In this document: one piece after another, positions 47,285 to 56,953 of the stretch
Numbering within the stretch: the stretch's first letter is position 1
How the letters are laid out: the number at the start of each line of letters is the position of its first letter
DNA from: Pseudomonadales bacterium
Lineage (GTDB): Bacteria; Pseudomonadota; Gammaproteobacteria; Pseudomonadales; Azotimanducaceae
DNA length: 64,000 nt
Assembly (NCBI GenBank): GCA_028281005.1
Contig: JANQKS010000044.1
Location: forward strand, 17,943 to 81,942
Reading direction: 5' to 3'
Translations under genes and position numbers: made by a program
Notes under the pieces: model-generated
What the model saw: the letters and a program-made list of their open reading frames with translations, nothing else
Databases searched by the model: none
What the model was told of the DNA's origin: nothing

Positions 47285-49477
47285 ATGCACAAGGTAAGCC
47301 AATTAAGGTATTGCGGCTGGTTGGTAACATGCTTGATGGCTCATTCCGCTAGCATCGCAAGAGCCGATGCGGATTCGCAGCTTACGAGCCGAACAGAGAC
47401 GCTAGTGGTGACGGGTACACGTCTGCAGCAAGACCCCATTGACCAACCTTATGCGTTCTACCGATTGGACATCAGGGAAATAGACCAGCGTGTTGGTCGC
47501 ATGGCCATCGACCGCATGAATTACGGCCCCGGGGTATTCATACAACGCACCGCCCCAAATCAGGCAAGTCCGTTCATTCGCGGATTAACCGGCGAACAAA
47601 CTTTGCTGATGCTGGATGGCATTCGCCTCAGCCACGCTTTCATGCGACCCGGACCCAATCAGTACGCCGCCTTAGTACCGGATCTTGGGCTTGCCTCAGT
47701 GGATTCAATTTTGGGCTCGTCGTCCACGGTTAACGGATCTGATGGGCTCACTGGTGCGCTCGATTTCAGACTGGCACCGGCAGGACGCGGCATTAGCCAG
47801 GGGCAATCTTGGTGGGCGCAAACGCGCCTAGACAGTGGTAACGGCGGCACGTTGGAAGCCGGTCTTGATGGTGCCGCCGACAAATGGACTTATTCGGTGG
47901 CTTTTGGCGCTAGCGATTTTCACAATCGCGCCGGCGGCAAAGACTTTCGTCAGCACCTACTCAAACGCCCGGGCAATTCCTACAACGCCATACCCAACAC
48001 CGACTATGAGCAATATGGCGGTAGTTTGCGCGTGGCCTACCAGGGCTTTGATCATCACCTGCTTAAGCTAAACGCCGGCCACAAAGAACAGATCGACGCG
48101 CCGCGCCCGGGGGGTTATGCGGCCAACTCCGGGCGGACCGAGCGACTCTACCGGTTTTTCGATCCGCAGACTTTTAGCTACTTGCACTTACAAGATCAGT
48201 GGCAGATTGACACCGGCTTCATGCAACGGTTGGACACTAAACTGTGGTGGCACCATTTCGGTGAGGAACAATTTCGCGCGTCGTTGCGGGATGCTGGCAG
48301 TGCCACAGAGCGCGTCCGTCGGCGGCAATACGACAATACACTCGACGCTCGCGGCATCGATATACAGGCCATCTCCGTCTGGGGTGCCGAGCAGCGTCAC
48401 GAACTCACCTGGGGTGGTACTTACATCTACGAACGCACCAACAATCAGTACAGAGAATTCCGCACGCCTGTTGGCTCGACAGACTTAACGATGTTGGCAC
48501 CTTACAACCCGCAGGATTGGGACAACAACACAACGGTCTCGGATGACAGTAAATACCAGACCATGGGCCTGTTTGTGCAAGATAGCTGGCGGGTAGGCGA
48601 GCGTCTCAGCGTCCTGACAGGACTGCGCTACAGCGCCTATCGCTGGTCTTTTGGTGCAGTAGACGGTGATACCGATGACATCACCGGCAGTTTGCGGGCG
48701 TTATGGAGACTGAGTCCCCGTCAGCGGCTGTTCGCCGGTATCTCACGGGGATTCCGAGCCCCAAATTTGACCAATCTAAACGGCATTGTCGACCGCGGAT
48801 CTAGTGGTAATCCAGCCACCGGCAACCCAAATCTGGATGCAGAAGTTAGCCTCACGTATGAAGCCGGCTGGAAGTGGCACAGTGGTGAAAACCACTTTTC
48901 GCTCACTGTGTTTCAAACTCAGATCGATGATCTGATACAACGAGACTTCGCCGCAACTCCTGCGGTCACCACAAACGTCGAGGATGCAAAGTTGTATGGC
49001 TTTGAATCATCCTGGGGCTGGGTTGTTGCGCTTTCAGCACAACAGCGGGTGACCTTCAACGGTGCAGTGTCGCTGCTTGACGCCACACGGGACATCCCCC
49101 TTGCAGGTGGTAGGACATTTACCGACAACATTTCACGCGCCAATCGTAGCTTCGGTTACATCGGACTTGGCTACCAGCCGCATCCAAACTGGTCGGCAGA
49201 AGTGCAAGTACGCTGGCATGACGCTTACGACGAAGTCGCCACCCACCCAAGTGACGCGGACGCCGACGATGTGCGCCTCACCATGGCCGGTAACCCCGAC
49301 GGCAGCATGCCCGGCTACGGCGTCACCGACCTGATACTGGGTTGGGAAAATGACCGGCGTAACCGCAGCATCCGCTTGTTCATCGAGAACCTTGCAGACA
49401 AAACCTACAGAGAACCCGGCAGCGGCGTCGACGGCGTCGGCCGCAACTTCGGCATCAACGCCAGCATCACCTTCTAG
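47285..49477 (+). CDS. TonB-dependent outer-membrane receptor
   Basis: A 730-aa receptor. The start at 47285 is chosen for its AGGAAG site and signal peptide (CGWLVTCLMAHSASIARA); the ORF begins 12 codons earlier at a GTG without a ribosome site. The TonB box region is TETLVVTGTRL. The plug domain has SPFIRGLTGEQTLLMLDGIR and STVNGSDGLTGALDF, and the barrel ends in the aromatic FGINASITF. The plug and C-terminal style resemble hemoglobin/heme-type receptors, so heme, siderophore or other iron ligand is possible. No Fur box or B12 riboswitch is evident upstream. Confidence 0.92.
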   Translation: MHKVSQLRYCGWLVTCLMAHSASIARADADSQLTSRTETLVVTGTRLQQDPIDQPYAFYRLDIREIDQRVGRMAIDRMNYGPGVFIQRTAPNQASPFIRGLTGEQTLLMLDGIRLSHAFMRPGPNQYAALVPDLGLASVDSILGSSSTVNGSDGLTGALDFRLAPAGRGISQGQSWWAQTRLDSGNGGTLEAGLDGAADKWTYSVAFGASDFHNRAGGKDFRQHLLKRPGNSYNAIPNTDYEQYGGSLRVAYQGFDHHLLKLNAGHKEQIDAPRPGGYAANSGRTERLYRFFDPQTFSYLHLQDQWQIDTGFMQRLDTKLWWHHFGEEQFRASLRDAGSATERVRRRQYDNTLDARGIDIQAISVWGAEQRHELTWGGTYIYERTNNQYREFRTPVGSTDLTMLAPYNPQDWDNNTTVSDDSKYQTMGLFVQDSWRVGERLSVLTGLRYSAYRWSFGAVDGDTDDITGSLRALWRLSPRQRLFAGISRGFRAPNLTNLNGIVDRGSSGNPATGNPNLDAEVSLTYEAGWKWHSGENHFSLTVFQTQIDDLIQRDFAATPAVTTNVEDAKLYGFESSWGWVVALSAQQRVTFNGAVSLLDATRDIPLAGGRTFTDNISRANRSFGYIGLGYQPHPNWSAEVQVRWHDAYDEVATHPSDADADDVRLTMAGNPDGSMPGYGVTDLILGWENDRRNRSIRLFIENLADKTYREPGSGVDGVGRNFGINASITF

Positions 49478-49542
49478 CTGCTGAACGCGCACAGGTTTAC
49501 CCAACCCGCCAAAAAGTCTAAGGAAAACACCCAAAGGTAGAA

Positions 49543-49595
49543 CGAGTTTTCCGCAAAGCGGAAAACTCGCTAAGTCTGCTCCTCAAGGGGCAGAC
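49543..49595. terminator. Two tandem hairpins between the TonB receptor and tRNA-Arg
   Basis: CGAGTTTTCCGC pairs with GCGGAAAACTCG around AAA (49543-49569), and GTCTGC with GCAGAC around a CCT/AGG-closed loop (49574-49595). They serve the 3' ends of both the plus-strand receptor and the minus-strand tRNA gene. T-rich sequence follows the first hairpin on the minus strand. Confidence 0.65.
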
Positions 49596-49598
49596 GAC

Positions 49599-49675
49599 TG
49601 GCGCGCCCGGTAGGACTCGAACCTACAACCCCCAGGTTCGAAGCCTGGTGCTCTATCCAGTTGAACTACGGGCGC
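49599..49675 (-). tRNA. tRNA-Arg (anticodon TCG)
   Basis: A 77-nt cloverleaf on the minus strand with an encoded CCA end. Acceptor arms GCGCCCG and CGGGCGC pair, the anticodon stem CCAGG/CCTGG holds loop CTTCGAA with anticodon TCG (reads CGA), and the T-loop TTCGAGT follows TAGG. A CATTAT -10-like hexamer at 49706-49701 is a possible promoter in the gap before the deacylase gene. Confidence 0.97.
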
Positions 49676-49718
49676 ATCTGAGACTTAACGTCGAGCGTGA
49701 ATAATGCCTGATGCGGCC

Positions 49719-51407
49719 TTAGCTGCGCAATAAGCGGCCTGGCTCAGCGCCGCTATGCTCATTGTTGGTCAGCAAAATTTCACCATTAACAATGGTGTGC
49801 AGCAGGCCGTCTGCAGTCTGCTTCAGGCGTTTCGCCCCTGCTGGCAGATCATGCACAATTTCCGGCATACGCGCGCCGATGGTGTCCGGGTCGAAGACCA
49901 ACACATCGGCGGCCATGCCTTCACGCAGCAAGCCGCGATCATGCAATCCCCACATCGTCGCCGTGTTGTAAGTGATCTGACGTACCGCCTCTTCTAAGCT
50001 CAATGCTTGCTTTTCCCGTACCCAATGGCTCAACAGATGGGTTTGTAGAGAGCTGTCCATGATCTGCGCCACGTGCGCCCCTGAGTCGGAGAAAGTCACC
50101 ACCGAGCGTGGGTGTTTAATCATCTCCAGCACGTGATCCTGGTTCTCATTGGCGATGGGCTGGCGGAAGAACATCTTCAGATCCCGTTCCAGCGCCATAT
50201 CAATCATCAGTTCCACCGGGTTGATGCCTTGTTGCTGCGCCAGCGTCGCCATCGAGGGGGTGTCGTAATTCATGTCCGCCATTGGGAACACATACTCCCA
50301 CTCTGGAGGACGGGGTTCGGCCCCTACAATACGCGGGCCGGTGTAATCACGATTGGCAATTTCTACCAACTTGGCTTTGATCGCTGGGTCGGACAGTTTT
50401 GCCTTCTGCTCGGCCAAAGGTAATGCACGGATATCAGACCACAGCTCCCACTTGTCATACGGCGTGTGGCTTTCGAACGACAAAAGCGTATTCAAAGCCC
50501 GCGTGTGCACCTGCGCAAACATACGACCGCCTGCAGCAGCGGTTTCATCCAACAAATCGAAATAGGGGCGCCAGAAGTCTGGAGCAACGCGCACACTGAA
50601 CATACCCCATGTTTGAGTGACACCGGACTCCACCGCCAAGTCACGCAGCCGTTCGTGGTAGTCGCGAATACGCGCCGGGTCTCTGCCAGGCGCTTCGCCG
50701 GCAATCTCAAACACACCTTTGCCGGTTTCACCCACCGCGTTGACGATAGCGCGTACTTCATCCCAATGTGCCAAGCGACTCGCGACCGGACGATCATCGG
50801 CTGTAATGTGGTTAAACGTCCGCGAAGTCGAAAATCCGATGGCACCCGCGTGCACCGCTTCTTGCACCACCTGCTGCATCTTCTTCAGATCATCTTCGCT
50901 GGCTTCTTCGGTAAACGCGCGCTCACCCATGGTATATGTGCGCAAAGCTGAATGGCCGATGTAGCCGGCGTAGTTGATGCCCTTGGGTAAGTGATCCACG
51001 GCATCTAAAAACTCCGGGAAAGTTTCCCAAGACCAATCGATACCGGCGAGCATGGCATCCCGCGAGAGATCTTCGGCGCGTTCAAGATTACGAAACACAA
51101 AATCCGCGTCTTCCTGTTTGCAAGGCGCCAGCGTAAATCCGCAGTTCCCCATCACCGCGGTGGTCACACCGTGATAGCAAGAACAAGAACCGATCGGGTC
51201 CCAGAATACTTGCGCATCCATGTGAGTGTGTCCGTCGACAAACCCAGGGGTGACCACGTGCCCTTCAGCATCGACTGTTTGACGGGCGCGTTCATTGACC
51301 CTACCCATACGCGCAATCTTGCCGTCTTGGATAGCGACATCGGCACGATAGGCAGCACCGCCGGAGCCATCCACCACCATGCCGTTTTTTATCAACAGAT
51401 CGTACAT
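49719..51407 (-). CDS. N-acyl-D-amino-acid deacylase family amidohydrolase
   Basis: A 562-aa amidohydrolase of the D-aminoacylase/dihydroorotase-like superfamily. It has an N-terminal strand IKNGMVVDGSGG, first metal motif GFVDGHTHMDAQVFWDP, a following Cys-containing GNCGFTLAPC stretch typical of the D-aminoacylase metal site, GFSTSRTF, and the late Asp motif VTFSDSGAHVAQIMD. The C-terminal RGLLREGMAADVLVFDP closes the beta sandwich. It hydrolyses N-acyl-D-amino acids or related amides; the true substrate is not shown. Confidence 0.88.
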   Translation of the reverse strand: MYDLLIKNGMVVDGSGGAAYRADVAIQDGKIARMGRVNERARQTVDAEGHVVTPGFVDGHTHMDAQVFWDPIGSCSCYHGVTTAVMGNCGFTLAPCKQEDADFVFRNLERAEDLSRDAMLAGIDWSWETFPEFLDAVDHLPKGINYAGYIGHSALRTYTMGERAFTEEASEDDLKKMQQVVQEAVHAGAIGFSTSRTFNHITADDRPVASRLAHWDEVRAIVNAVGETGKGVFEIAGEAPGRDPARIRDYHERLRDLAVESGVTQTWGMFSVRVAPDFWRPYFDLLDETAAAGGRMFAQVHTRALNTLLSFESHTPYDKWELWSDIRALPLAEQKAKLSDPAIKAKLVEIANRDYTGPRIVGAEPRPPEWEYVFPMADMNYDTPSMATLAQQQGINPVELMIDMALERDLKMFFRQPIANENQDHVLEMIKHPRSVVTFSDSGAHVAQIMDSSLQTHLLSHWVREKQALSLEEAVRQITYNTATMWGLHDRGLLREGMAADVLVFDPDTIGARMPEIVHDLPAGAKRLKQTADGLLHTIVNGEILLTNNEHSGAEPGRLLRS

Positions 51408-51495
51408 AAGCCTCTCACTCCTCTCTTTCTACTCTTTCGTCTCACTCGTCTCTTTCGTCTCACAACAACACATCGTTCACGGTTAAACGGTCAAC

Positions 51496-52341
51496 ATGGT
51501 AGCATGCCGACGGTTTTTTCAACCGCCCAGAGGGCGATTACGCCGTATCTTGTCCGTCTCGACAAATCTAGCTTACACCGTCCATCCCGGACGCGGTCCT
51601 CACCTATTGCTTGTGCACGGCTTTTTGTCTTCTTCTCGACAATGGCACGCCAATCTCGACGCGCTCGGTGACGTCAGCGTGCCGATCACCGTAGACCTTT
51701 ACGGACATGGCCGCTCGCCTGCACCAACTGAACCGGCCGCCTACCAACCGCAACGTTACCTCGAAGAGTTGGAACGCATCCGCATCGAGGTGGGCGCCGA
51801 ACAGTGGTTTTTGATCGGATATTCACTGGGTGCGGGCCTCACCATCCGCTACACCCATCAACATCCCCAGCGTGTGCTGGCGCATGTCTTCACCAACTCG
51901 AGTTCAGCTTTTGCAGACCAAGCGCAAGTGACCCGGTGGCAAGCGGACGCTGCAGCCACCAGCGCACGGTTGATCGAAGGCGGGTTGGCTGCCGTACGGC
52001 GCATTGCGGTACATCCGCGCTTCGCCAAACGGCTACCCACGCCGTTGTACCAATTGCTGAACGAAGACGCTGAGCGCCTCGCCCCCGTCGCGGTAGCCCA
52101 TAACATAGGCGTGACAACCCCCGCGGTTAACGTCAGGGACATCGCACCCCACAACCCACGGCCTGCATTGCTGTGCCATGGTAAATTGGAAAAGCGCTTC
52201 ACACCCTATAAAGTTTGGGTAGAAGACCACATGCAGCAACTGCAAGTTGCAGAGTTGGAGGCAGGCCATGCCGTTAACATGGAAGACAGCGCCGGATTTA
52301 ATGCAGCAGTAACGCAGTTCATCACGCAACACACGCCATGA
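51496..52341 (+). CDS. Alpha/beta hydrolase, MenH-like
   Basis: A 281-aa alpha/beta hydrolase: LLLVHGFLSSSRQWHANL (oxyanion region), DLYGHGRSPAP, nucleophile elbow IGYSLGAGLT (Ser in G-Y-S-L-G), and a final AGHAVNMEDSAGF carrying the His. The style is close to MenH/BphD-like enzymes. Its stop overlaps the next start as ATGA, so it is co-translated with the acyltransferase. An AT-rich gap separates it from the divergent deacylase gene. Substrate unknown. Confidence 0.83.
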   Translation: MVACRRFFQPPRGRLRRILSVSTNLAYTVHPGRGPHLLLVHGFLSSSRQWHANLDALGDVSVPITVDLYGHGRSPAPTEPAAYQPQRYLEELERIRIEVGAEQWFLIGYSLGAGLTIRYTHQHPQRVLAHVFTNSSSAFADQAQVTRWQADAAATSARLIEGGLAAVRRIAVHPRFAKRLPTPLYQLLNEDAERLAPVAVAHNIGVTTPAVNVRDIAPHNPRPALLCHGKLEKRFTPYKVWVEDHMQQLQVAELEAGHAVNMEDSAGFNAAVTQFITQHTP

Positions 52342-53195
52342 GCCACATCATAGACACACTCATCGAGGAACGCGCGGTCAAGCTACGCCAAAACCCACGC
52401 CTGTGGAAACTGGTGCAAGATCACCTTTATCCGGTGCTGGGATATCAGCAGGCCATCGATCTGGTGGATGAAGTGCAAGGCATGTCGGGGTTTGCGGTGT
52501 TTGAACATGTCAGCAAACTACTGAGCATGCGTGTCACCATCGAAGGCATAGAAAACTTGCCGACAACCGGCCGGGCTGTGGTCATGCCAAACCATCCCGC
52601 CGGTATTGCCGACGGCATCGCCGTGTTCGACGCGCTAAAGGCGCACCGACCGGATGTCATCTTCTTCGCCAACCGCGATGCGGTGCGTTGCCAGGAAAAT
52701 CTCAACGAGATGATCATCCCAGTGGAGTGGATGGAAGAAAAGCGCAACCACGCCAAAAGCAAAGAAACCGTACGCAATATGGTGCGCGCCTTCAAAGACG
52801 AAAGATTAATTGTGATCTTTGCCTCCGGGCGCCTGGCCCGCCCAACGCCAATCGGTCTCATCGAACGCCCCTGGTTGGAATCCGGCGTGAGCTTGGCACA
52901 AAAGTACGATAGCCCAATCGTGCCGATGCACATTCGCGGGCACAACAGCGCCTTGTACTATCTCTTGTGGTTTTTGAATTCCGAACTGAAAGACATGACC
53001 CTGTTCCGGGAATTACTCAACAAAACCGGGCAACGCTACCACATCAAGGTGGGCCAGCCTGTGAGCTCAAAAGCGGATGCCGCCATACTTACCCCTGCGT
53101 TGCGCAAGTATGTCACTAGGGAACTAAAACGCGGCCGCACCGTTTTTAGCGAACCCCTGATCAACGGGGAGATGCCGGACCGCGCACCCGGTTGA
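52338..53195 (+). CDS. Lysophospholipid acyltransferase-like (PlsC family) protein
   Basis: A 285-aa membrane-associated acyltransferase. The catalytic block is MPNHPAGIADGIAVFDALK, an N-H-x5-D variant of the NHx4D motif also seen in hemolysin-type acyltransferases. It is followed by VIFFANRDAV, a substrate block IIPVEWMEEK, and LIVIFASGRLARPTP in place of the usual FPEG(T) motif. It acylates a glycerol-phosphate or lyso-lipid. Four-base overlap with the hydrolase gene suggests a shared lipid-linked task. Confidence 0.82.
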   Translation: MSHIIDTLIEERAVKLRQNPRLWKLVQDHLYPVLGYQQAIDLVDEVQGMSGFAVFEHVSKLLSMRVTIEGIENLPTTGRAVVMPNHPAGIADGIAVFDALKAHRPDVIFFANRDAVRCQENLNEMIIPVEWMEEKRNHAKSKETVRNMVRAFKDERLIVIFASGRLARPTPIGLIERPWLESGVSLAQKYDSPIVPMHIRGHNSALYYLLWFLNSELKDMTLFRELLNKTGQRYHIKVGQPVSSKADAAILTPALRKYVTRELKRGRTVFSEPLINGEMPDRAPG

Positions 53196-53255
53196 CTTCC
53201 GATGTTCTTCGGTTAGCGTGCTTGCATTGGCCCTACGCATCCGGGGAAAAAGACC

Positions 53256-54611
53256 GTGAATGAAACCGCGCAATTGGCTGCGCGCATCGCAGCCGCCAAC
53301 TTCAATGACATCCCGCCTGCAGCAGTGGAAGTCAGCAAACAGGCGCTCTTGGACTTTATTGGTGTTACCGTCGCGGGGATGGAAGAACCGCTGGCTAACA
53401 TTCTGCGGCAAGACGCCAGTGAACAGGGCGGTTTTCCGCAAGCCACCGTTTTCGCGACCAACGAACGCACCAGTGTGCAGCAGGCGGCCCTCATCAACGG
53501 CTCCGCCGGACATGCACATGACTACGATGACGTGCAATCTGCGATGACCGGACATCCCACTGTGCCGGTCGCACCGGCTGTGCTGGCTTTGGCGGAGCAG
53601 CGTGGGCACAGCGGTGCGGATGTCATCAAAGCCTTCTCAACCGGCGTCGACGCAGAATGTATCGTGGCACGTTTCGCCGGCAGTTCACATTACCAGCAGG
53701 GCTGGCATAGCACCGGCACGCTCGGCGCATTTGGCGCCGCGGCGGCCGCAGCGGTGCTCCTCGGGCTGGATGCATCTGAAACCGCCCGAGCATTGGGAAT
53801 TGCCGGTACCCAAGCGGCAGGCTTAAAATCGCAGTTCGGCACCATGTGTAAACCGCTGCACGCAGGCCATGCCGCAGCCACCGGTGCCCAGGCGGCCAGT
53901 CTTGCCGCTAAGGGGTTCACCAGCCGTGAGAACATTCTGGAAGTTGAGCAAGGGTTTATCGATACGCAAAGTGACAACGCCAACTCTGACCGTTTTGCGA
54001 ACGCCATCCAGCAACCCGCTTACGTCCAAGACATCCTGTTTAAGTACCACGCGGCTTGCTATTTAACGCACTCGGCCATCGAAGCCACCGCCCTGTTGTG
54101 CGAACAAAACCTGTTTGACCCCAATCAGATTAAGCAGGTCACCGTGCGGGTAGATCCGGGACATTTCAAAGTGTGCAACATCGCGGAGCCCGTCACCGGT
54201 CTAGAGGCCAAGTTCAGTTTGCGCTTTACCGTCGCCATGACTCTGGCGGGTGTGGATACCTCGAGCATTGATATTTTCACTGACGCGTTAACTCAAGAAC
54301 CGCAGTTAGTGGCCTTTCGTGACAAGGTGCAGGTGGTGGCACATGATCATGAGCAAGCTGAATCCATTGCTAACAGTGAGACGCTTGTAACCATTGAAAC
54401 CAATGATGGGCAAGTGTTTTCGCAGGCCTTTAACGTGGCGGTGCCGATGCGTGATTTGGACGGCCAATGGCAGAAACTGGAACGAAAGTTTCGCGCCTTG
54501 GTGGTCCCACGCCTTGGTCAGGATCGTGCCAATGAGCTCATTCGGCTGTGTCGTGATTTGGAGCAGTTGGAGGACCTTACGCCGCTATTTAGCGCTTTAG
54601 TTAAACATTGA
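53256..54611 (+). CDS. MmgE/PrpD family protein
   Basis: A 451-aa member of the MmgE/PrpD family (2-methylcitrate dehydratase, aconitate decarboxylase and relatives), starting with GTG. Segments: an N-terminal helical part with ALLDFIGVTVAGMEEPLANIL, NGSAGHAHDYDDV (His/Asp near the active site), GTQAAGLKSQFGTMCKPLHAGHAA (Lys/His typical of the fold), and FKYHAACYLTHSAIEA. Which acid it acts on is unclear. Followed by element copy 2 and then by a CoA-ester lyase and an acyl-CoA dehydrogenase, a context compatible with C5-dicarboxylate breakdown. Confidence 0.88.
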   Translation: MNETAQLAARIAAANFNDIPPAAVEVSKQALLDFIGVTVAGMEEPLANILRQDASEQGGFPQATVFATNERTSVQQAALINGSAGHAHDYDDVQSAMTGHPTVPVAPAVLALAEQRGHSGADVIKAFSTGVDAECIVARFAGSSHYQQGWHSTGTLGAFGAAAAAAVLLGLDASETARALGIAGTQAAGLKSQFGTMCKPLHAGHAAATGAQAASLAAKGFTSRENILEVEQGFIDTQSDNANSDRFANAIQQPAYVQDILFKYHAACYLTHSAIEATALLCEQNLFDPNQIKQVTVRVDPGHFKVCNIAEPVTGLEAKFSLRFTVAMTLAGVDTSSIDIFTDALTQEPQLVAFRDKVQVVAHDHEQAESIANSETLVTIETNDGQVFSQAFNVAVPMRDLDGQWQKLERKFRALVVPRLGQDRANELIRLCRDLEQLEDLTPLFSALVKH

Positions 54612-54629
54612 TCCATTGGGCTTCGATTC

Positions 54630-54743
54630 GGCTCGCGCAAACCGATGGAGTTTTCAGGACCGCTGTGAACCCATCCTTGGGCGCTGGCGCCGCGACATCC
54701 ATGTCGCGGAGCCTCCTGAAAACTCCATCGGCCTCCGCAAGCC
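54630..54743. repeat. Three-way-junction palindromic element, copy 2
   Basis: Arms at 54630-54659 and 54714-54743 pair over 30 nt with four mismatches, all at the outer end; the innermost 18 positions are perfect. The 54-nt core (54660-54713) aligns without gaps to the other two copies. Its hairpins are CCC-ATCCTT-GGG and CGCGAC-ATCCAT-GTCGCG. It lies 18 nt after the MmgE/PrpD stop, between two genes on the same strand. The remaining sequence up to 54847 shows nothing that I can name. Confidence 0.88.
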
Positions 54744-54847
54744 TTGCACATTCAGTAAATCGATCGGTGCCGAAATCCCTGACCGGATCCAACATCACCC
54801 AGAGAGCCAAGATAGTAGTTCAACCAGACACCAAGAGGACACAGGAG

Positions 54848-55759
54848 ATGAACAAACAACCAGCAAGAGCGCGACGGTGCCAATTATCGGTGCCGGGCAG
54901 CTCGGAGAAGATGATGGCAAAAGCCGCGGCCATGGATCTGGACCATGTGTTCCTGGATCTAGAGGATGCGGTGGCGCCGAGTGCCAAGCCGGGAGCGCGT
55001 GGCTTAATCGTAGAAGCGCTAAACAATCTCGAGTGGACGCCGCGTACAGTGTGCGTGCGCATTAACGATGTGGAGACGCAGTGGTGTCACGACGACATCA
55101 TTGAGGTGGTCACCGGCGCAGGGGAAAACCTCGACACCATCATGTTGACCAAGGCTAAGTCCGCAGCGGACGTACGGTTTGTACATTTGATGCTGGATCA
55201 GTTGGAACAGAAGTTGGGTTTAACCAAGCGCATCGGTATCGAGTGCCTCATCGAAGAAGTTGAAGGCATGATGAACGTCGAAGAGATCGCTGCGTGCAGC
55301 GACCGGCTGGAGTGTCTGGTGTTTGGCATGGGCGACTACAGCGCATCGCAGCAAATGCAGCTGTCCGCGGTGGGCAGCACCGGCGGTTACCCGCCGGACA
55401 TTTGGCATTACCCGCGTTACAAGATGACCATCGCCTGCCGCGCCAACGGCATCGACCCAGTGGATGGGCCGTATGCCAACTTTCGCAACCCCGAGGCTTA
55501 TACCAAGGAAGCGGAACGTTCCCTGATACTGGGCATGGTGGGCAAATGGGCGATACATCCGAGTCAAGTGGAGATTGCGCAAGACATCTTTGCACCCGAT
55601 CCAGAAGAAGTAGCCGCGGCACGCAAACAAAAAGAGGCATATGAGCAAGCCCTGGCCGAGGGCCTAGGCGCCATCAATGTGGACGGGGTCATGGTCGATG
55701 CGGCCAGCATCCGCATCGTGCAGAACCTGATAGATCGCGCAGATTTGATAGGCATTTAA
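54848..55759 (+). CDS. HpcH/HpaI aldolase family CoA-ester lyase (CitE-like)
   Basis: A 303-aa CitE-type lyase, which cleaves malyl- or citramalyl-CoA type esters with a divalent metal. The N-terminal LSVPGSSEKMMAKAAAM carries the Ser/Lys region, VFLDLEDAVAPSAKP the acidic Glu/Asp block, and IGIECLIEEVEGMMN the metal Glu; a C-terminal WAIHPSQVEIAQ closes the barrel. The ORF runs 80 codons further up through element copy 2; the ATG at 54848 with AGAGG is chosen. One base separates it from the acyl-CoA dehydrogenase. Confidence 0.88.
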   Translation: MNKQPARARRCQLSVPGSSEKMMAKAAAMDLDHVFLDLEDAVAPSAKPGARGLIVEALNNLEWTPRTVCVRINDVETQWCHDDIIEVVTGAGENLDTIMLTKAKSAADVRFVHLMLDQLEQKLGLTKRIGIECLIEEVEGMMNVEEIAACSDRLECLVFGMGDYSASQQMQLSAVGSTGGYPPDIWHYPRYKMTIACRANGIDPVDGPYANFRNPEAYTKEAERSLILGMVGKWAIHPSQVEIAQDIFAPDPEEVAAARKQKEAYEQALAEGLGAINVDGVMVDAASIRIVQNLIDRADLIGI

Positions 55760-55760
55760 G

Positions 55761-56942
55761 ATGACAGAACATTACCTTACCGAGGAACGCCTGATGATCC
55801 AGGACGTCGCCCGCGACTTCACTATGAAAGAAGTCCTGCCGGTGGCGAACGAACTGGACCCGGTCCAAGGCAAAATCCCGATGGAACTACGCGCCAAACT
55901 GGGGGAGATGGGTTACTTCGGTATCCGCATGCCGGAGGAGCACGGTGGCCTTGGCCTGGGTGTATTTGAGTATTGTTTGATCGCCGAGGAACTGGCGCGC
56001 GGTTGGATGAGTGTCGCCAGTATCATCGCGCGCGCTTCTTCACTGATGGCAGTTGGCGGGTGGCCTGATGAAAAGCGACGAACGCTCACCGCCAAGGCAG
56101 CACAGGGTGAGTATCTGGCTGCCGTGGCTTTATCCGAACCCAATGTGGGCAGCGACCTGGCTTCGGTCAGTTGCAAAGCCGTGCTGGAAGGTGACAAATG
56201 GGTCATCACCGGCAACAAATACTGGTGTACGTTTGCAGACGAGGCGGACTACATCAACCTGCTCGCCCGGGTAGAGGCGCCCGGCGACGAAGCGCGCTAC
56301 AAAGGCCTGCGCAGCTTCATCATTGAAAAACCCCGCGGTGAGCTGCCGGCGGGCTGCCAGGGCTCACCGATTCCTAAGATCGGCTACTTCGGGTGGAACA
56401 CCTACGAATTGGCGTTTGATGAATGCCGCATTCCCAAAGAAAACATCATCACCGGCGGCGCGGGCGAAGGGTTCAAAAACACCGTCAACATGCTCAACGT
56501 GGCTCGCGCGCATACCGCCGCTCGATCCATCGGCTTGGCTCGCGGGGCATTGGAAGACGCGTCTGCGTATGCCCACGAGCGCGTGCAGTTTGGCGTGCCG
56601 ATCGCAGATTTTCAGGAGACGCGCTTTAAGCTGGCACGCATGGCCAGCGAAATCGAAGCAGCCCGGGCGCTGATGTACGACGTATGTACTAAGATGGACA
56701 GCGGCCTAACCTGCGACAAAGAAGCCTCCATGGTGAAGTGGTTTGCCGCGGAGATGGCTGAGCGGGTGACATCGGACGCGTTGCAGATTCTCGGAGGTGC
56801 GGGTTATACCAAACTGCATGCCGTAGAACGCTATTGGCGCGATGCGCGGCTGACCAAAATATTTGAGGGCACGAGCGAAATACAACTGCGCATCATCTCC
56901 GACCGCCTGCTGGGTAAACCCACGCAGCGGGCCAACGCCTGA
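55761..56942 (+). CDS. Acyl-CoA dehydrogenase
   Basis: A 393-aa acyl-CoA dehydrogenase. It has ALSEPNVGSDLAS and WVITGNKYWCTFADEAD in the middle domain, QILGGAGYTK, and the loop IFEGTSEIQ with the catalytic Glu. It resembles short-chain/glutaryl-like or (methyl)succinyl-type enzymes, though the exact chain length is not readable. It is tightly linked to the upstream CoA-ester lyase (gap of one base), so both probably act on the same C4-C5 CoA ester. Confidence 0.93.
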   Translation: MTEHYLTEERLMIQDVARDFTMKEVLPVANELDPVQGKIPMELRAKLGEMGYFGIRMPEEHGGLGLGVFEYCLIAEELARGWMSVASIIARASSLMAVGGWPDEKRRTLTAKAAQGEYLAAVALSEPNVGSDLASVSCKAVLEGDKWVITGNKYWCTFADEADYINLLARVEAPGDEARYKGLRSFIIEKPRGELPAGCQGSPIPKIGYFGWNTYELAFDECRIPKENIITGGAGEGFKNTVNMLNVARAHTAARSIGLARGALEDASAYAHERVQFGVPIADFQETRFKLARMASEIEAARALMYDVCTKMDSGLTCDKEASMVKWFAAEMAERVTSDALQILGGAGYTKLHAVERYWRDARLTKIFEGTSEIQLRIISDRLLGKPTQRANA

Positions 56943-56953
56943 ACCAAACCGGT

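Noticed and set aside
54601..54810. Small open frames on both strands running through element copy 2
   Set aside because: Similar peptides appear in all three element copies because the core is palindromic; they follow the repeat, not a protein.
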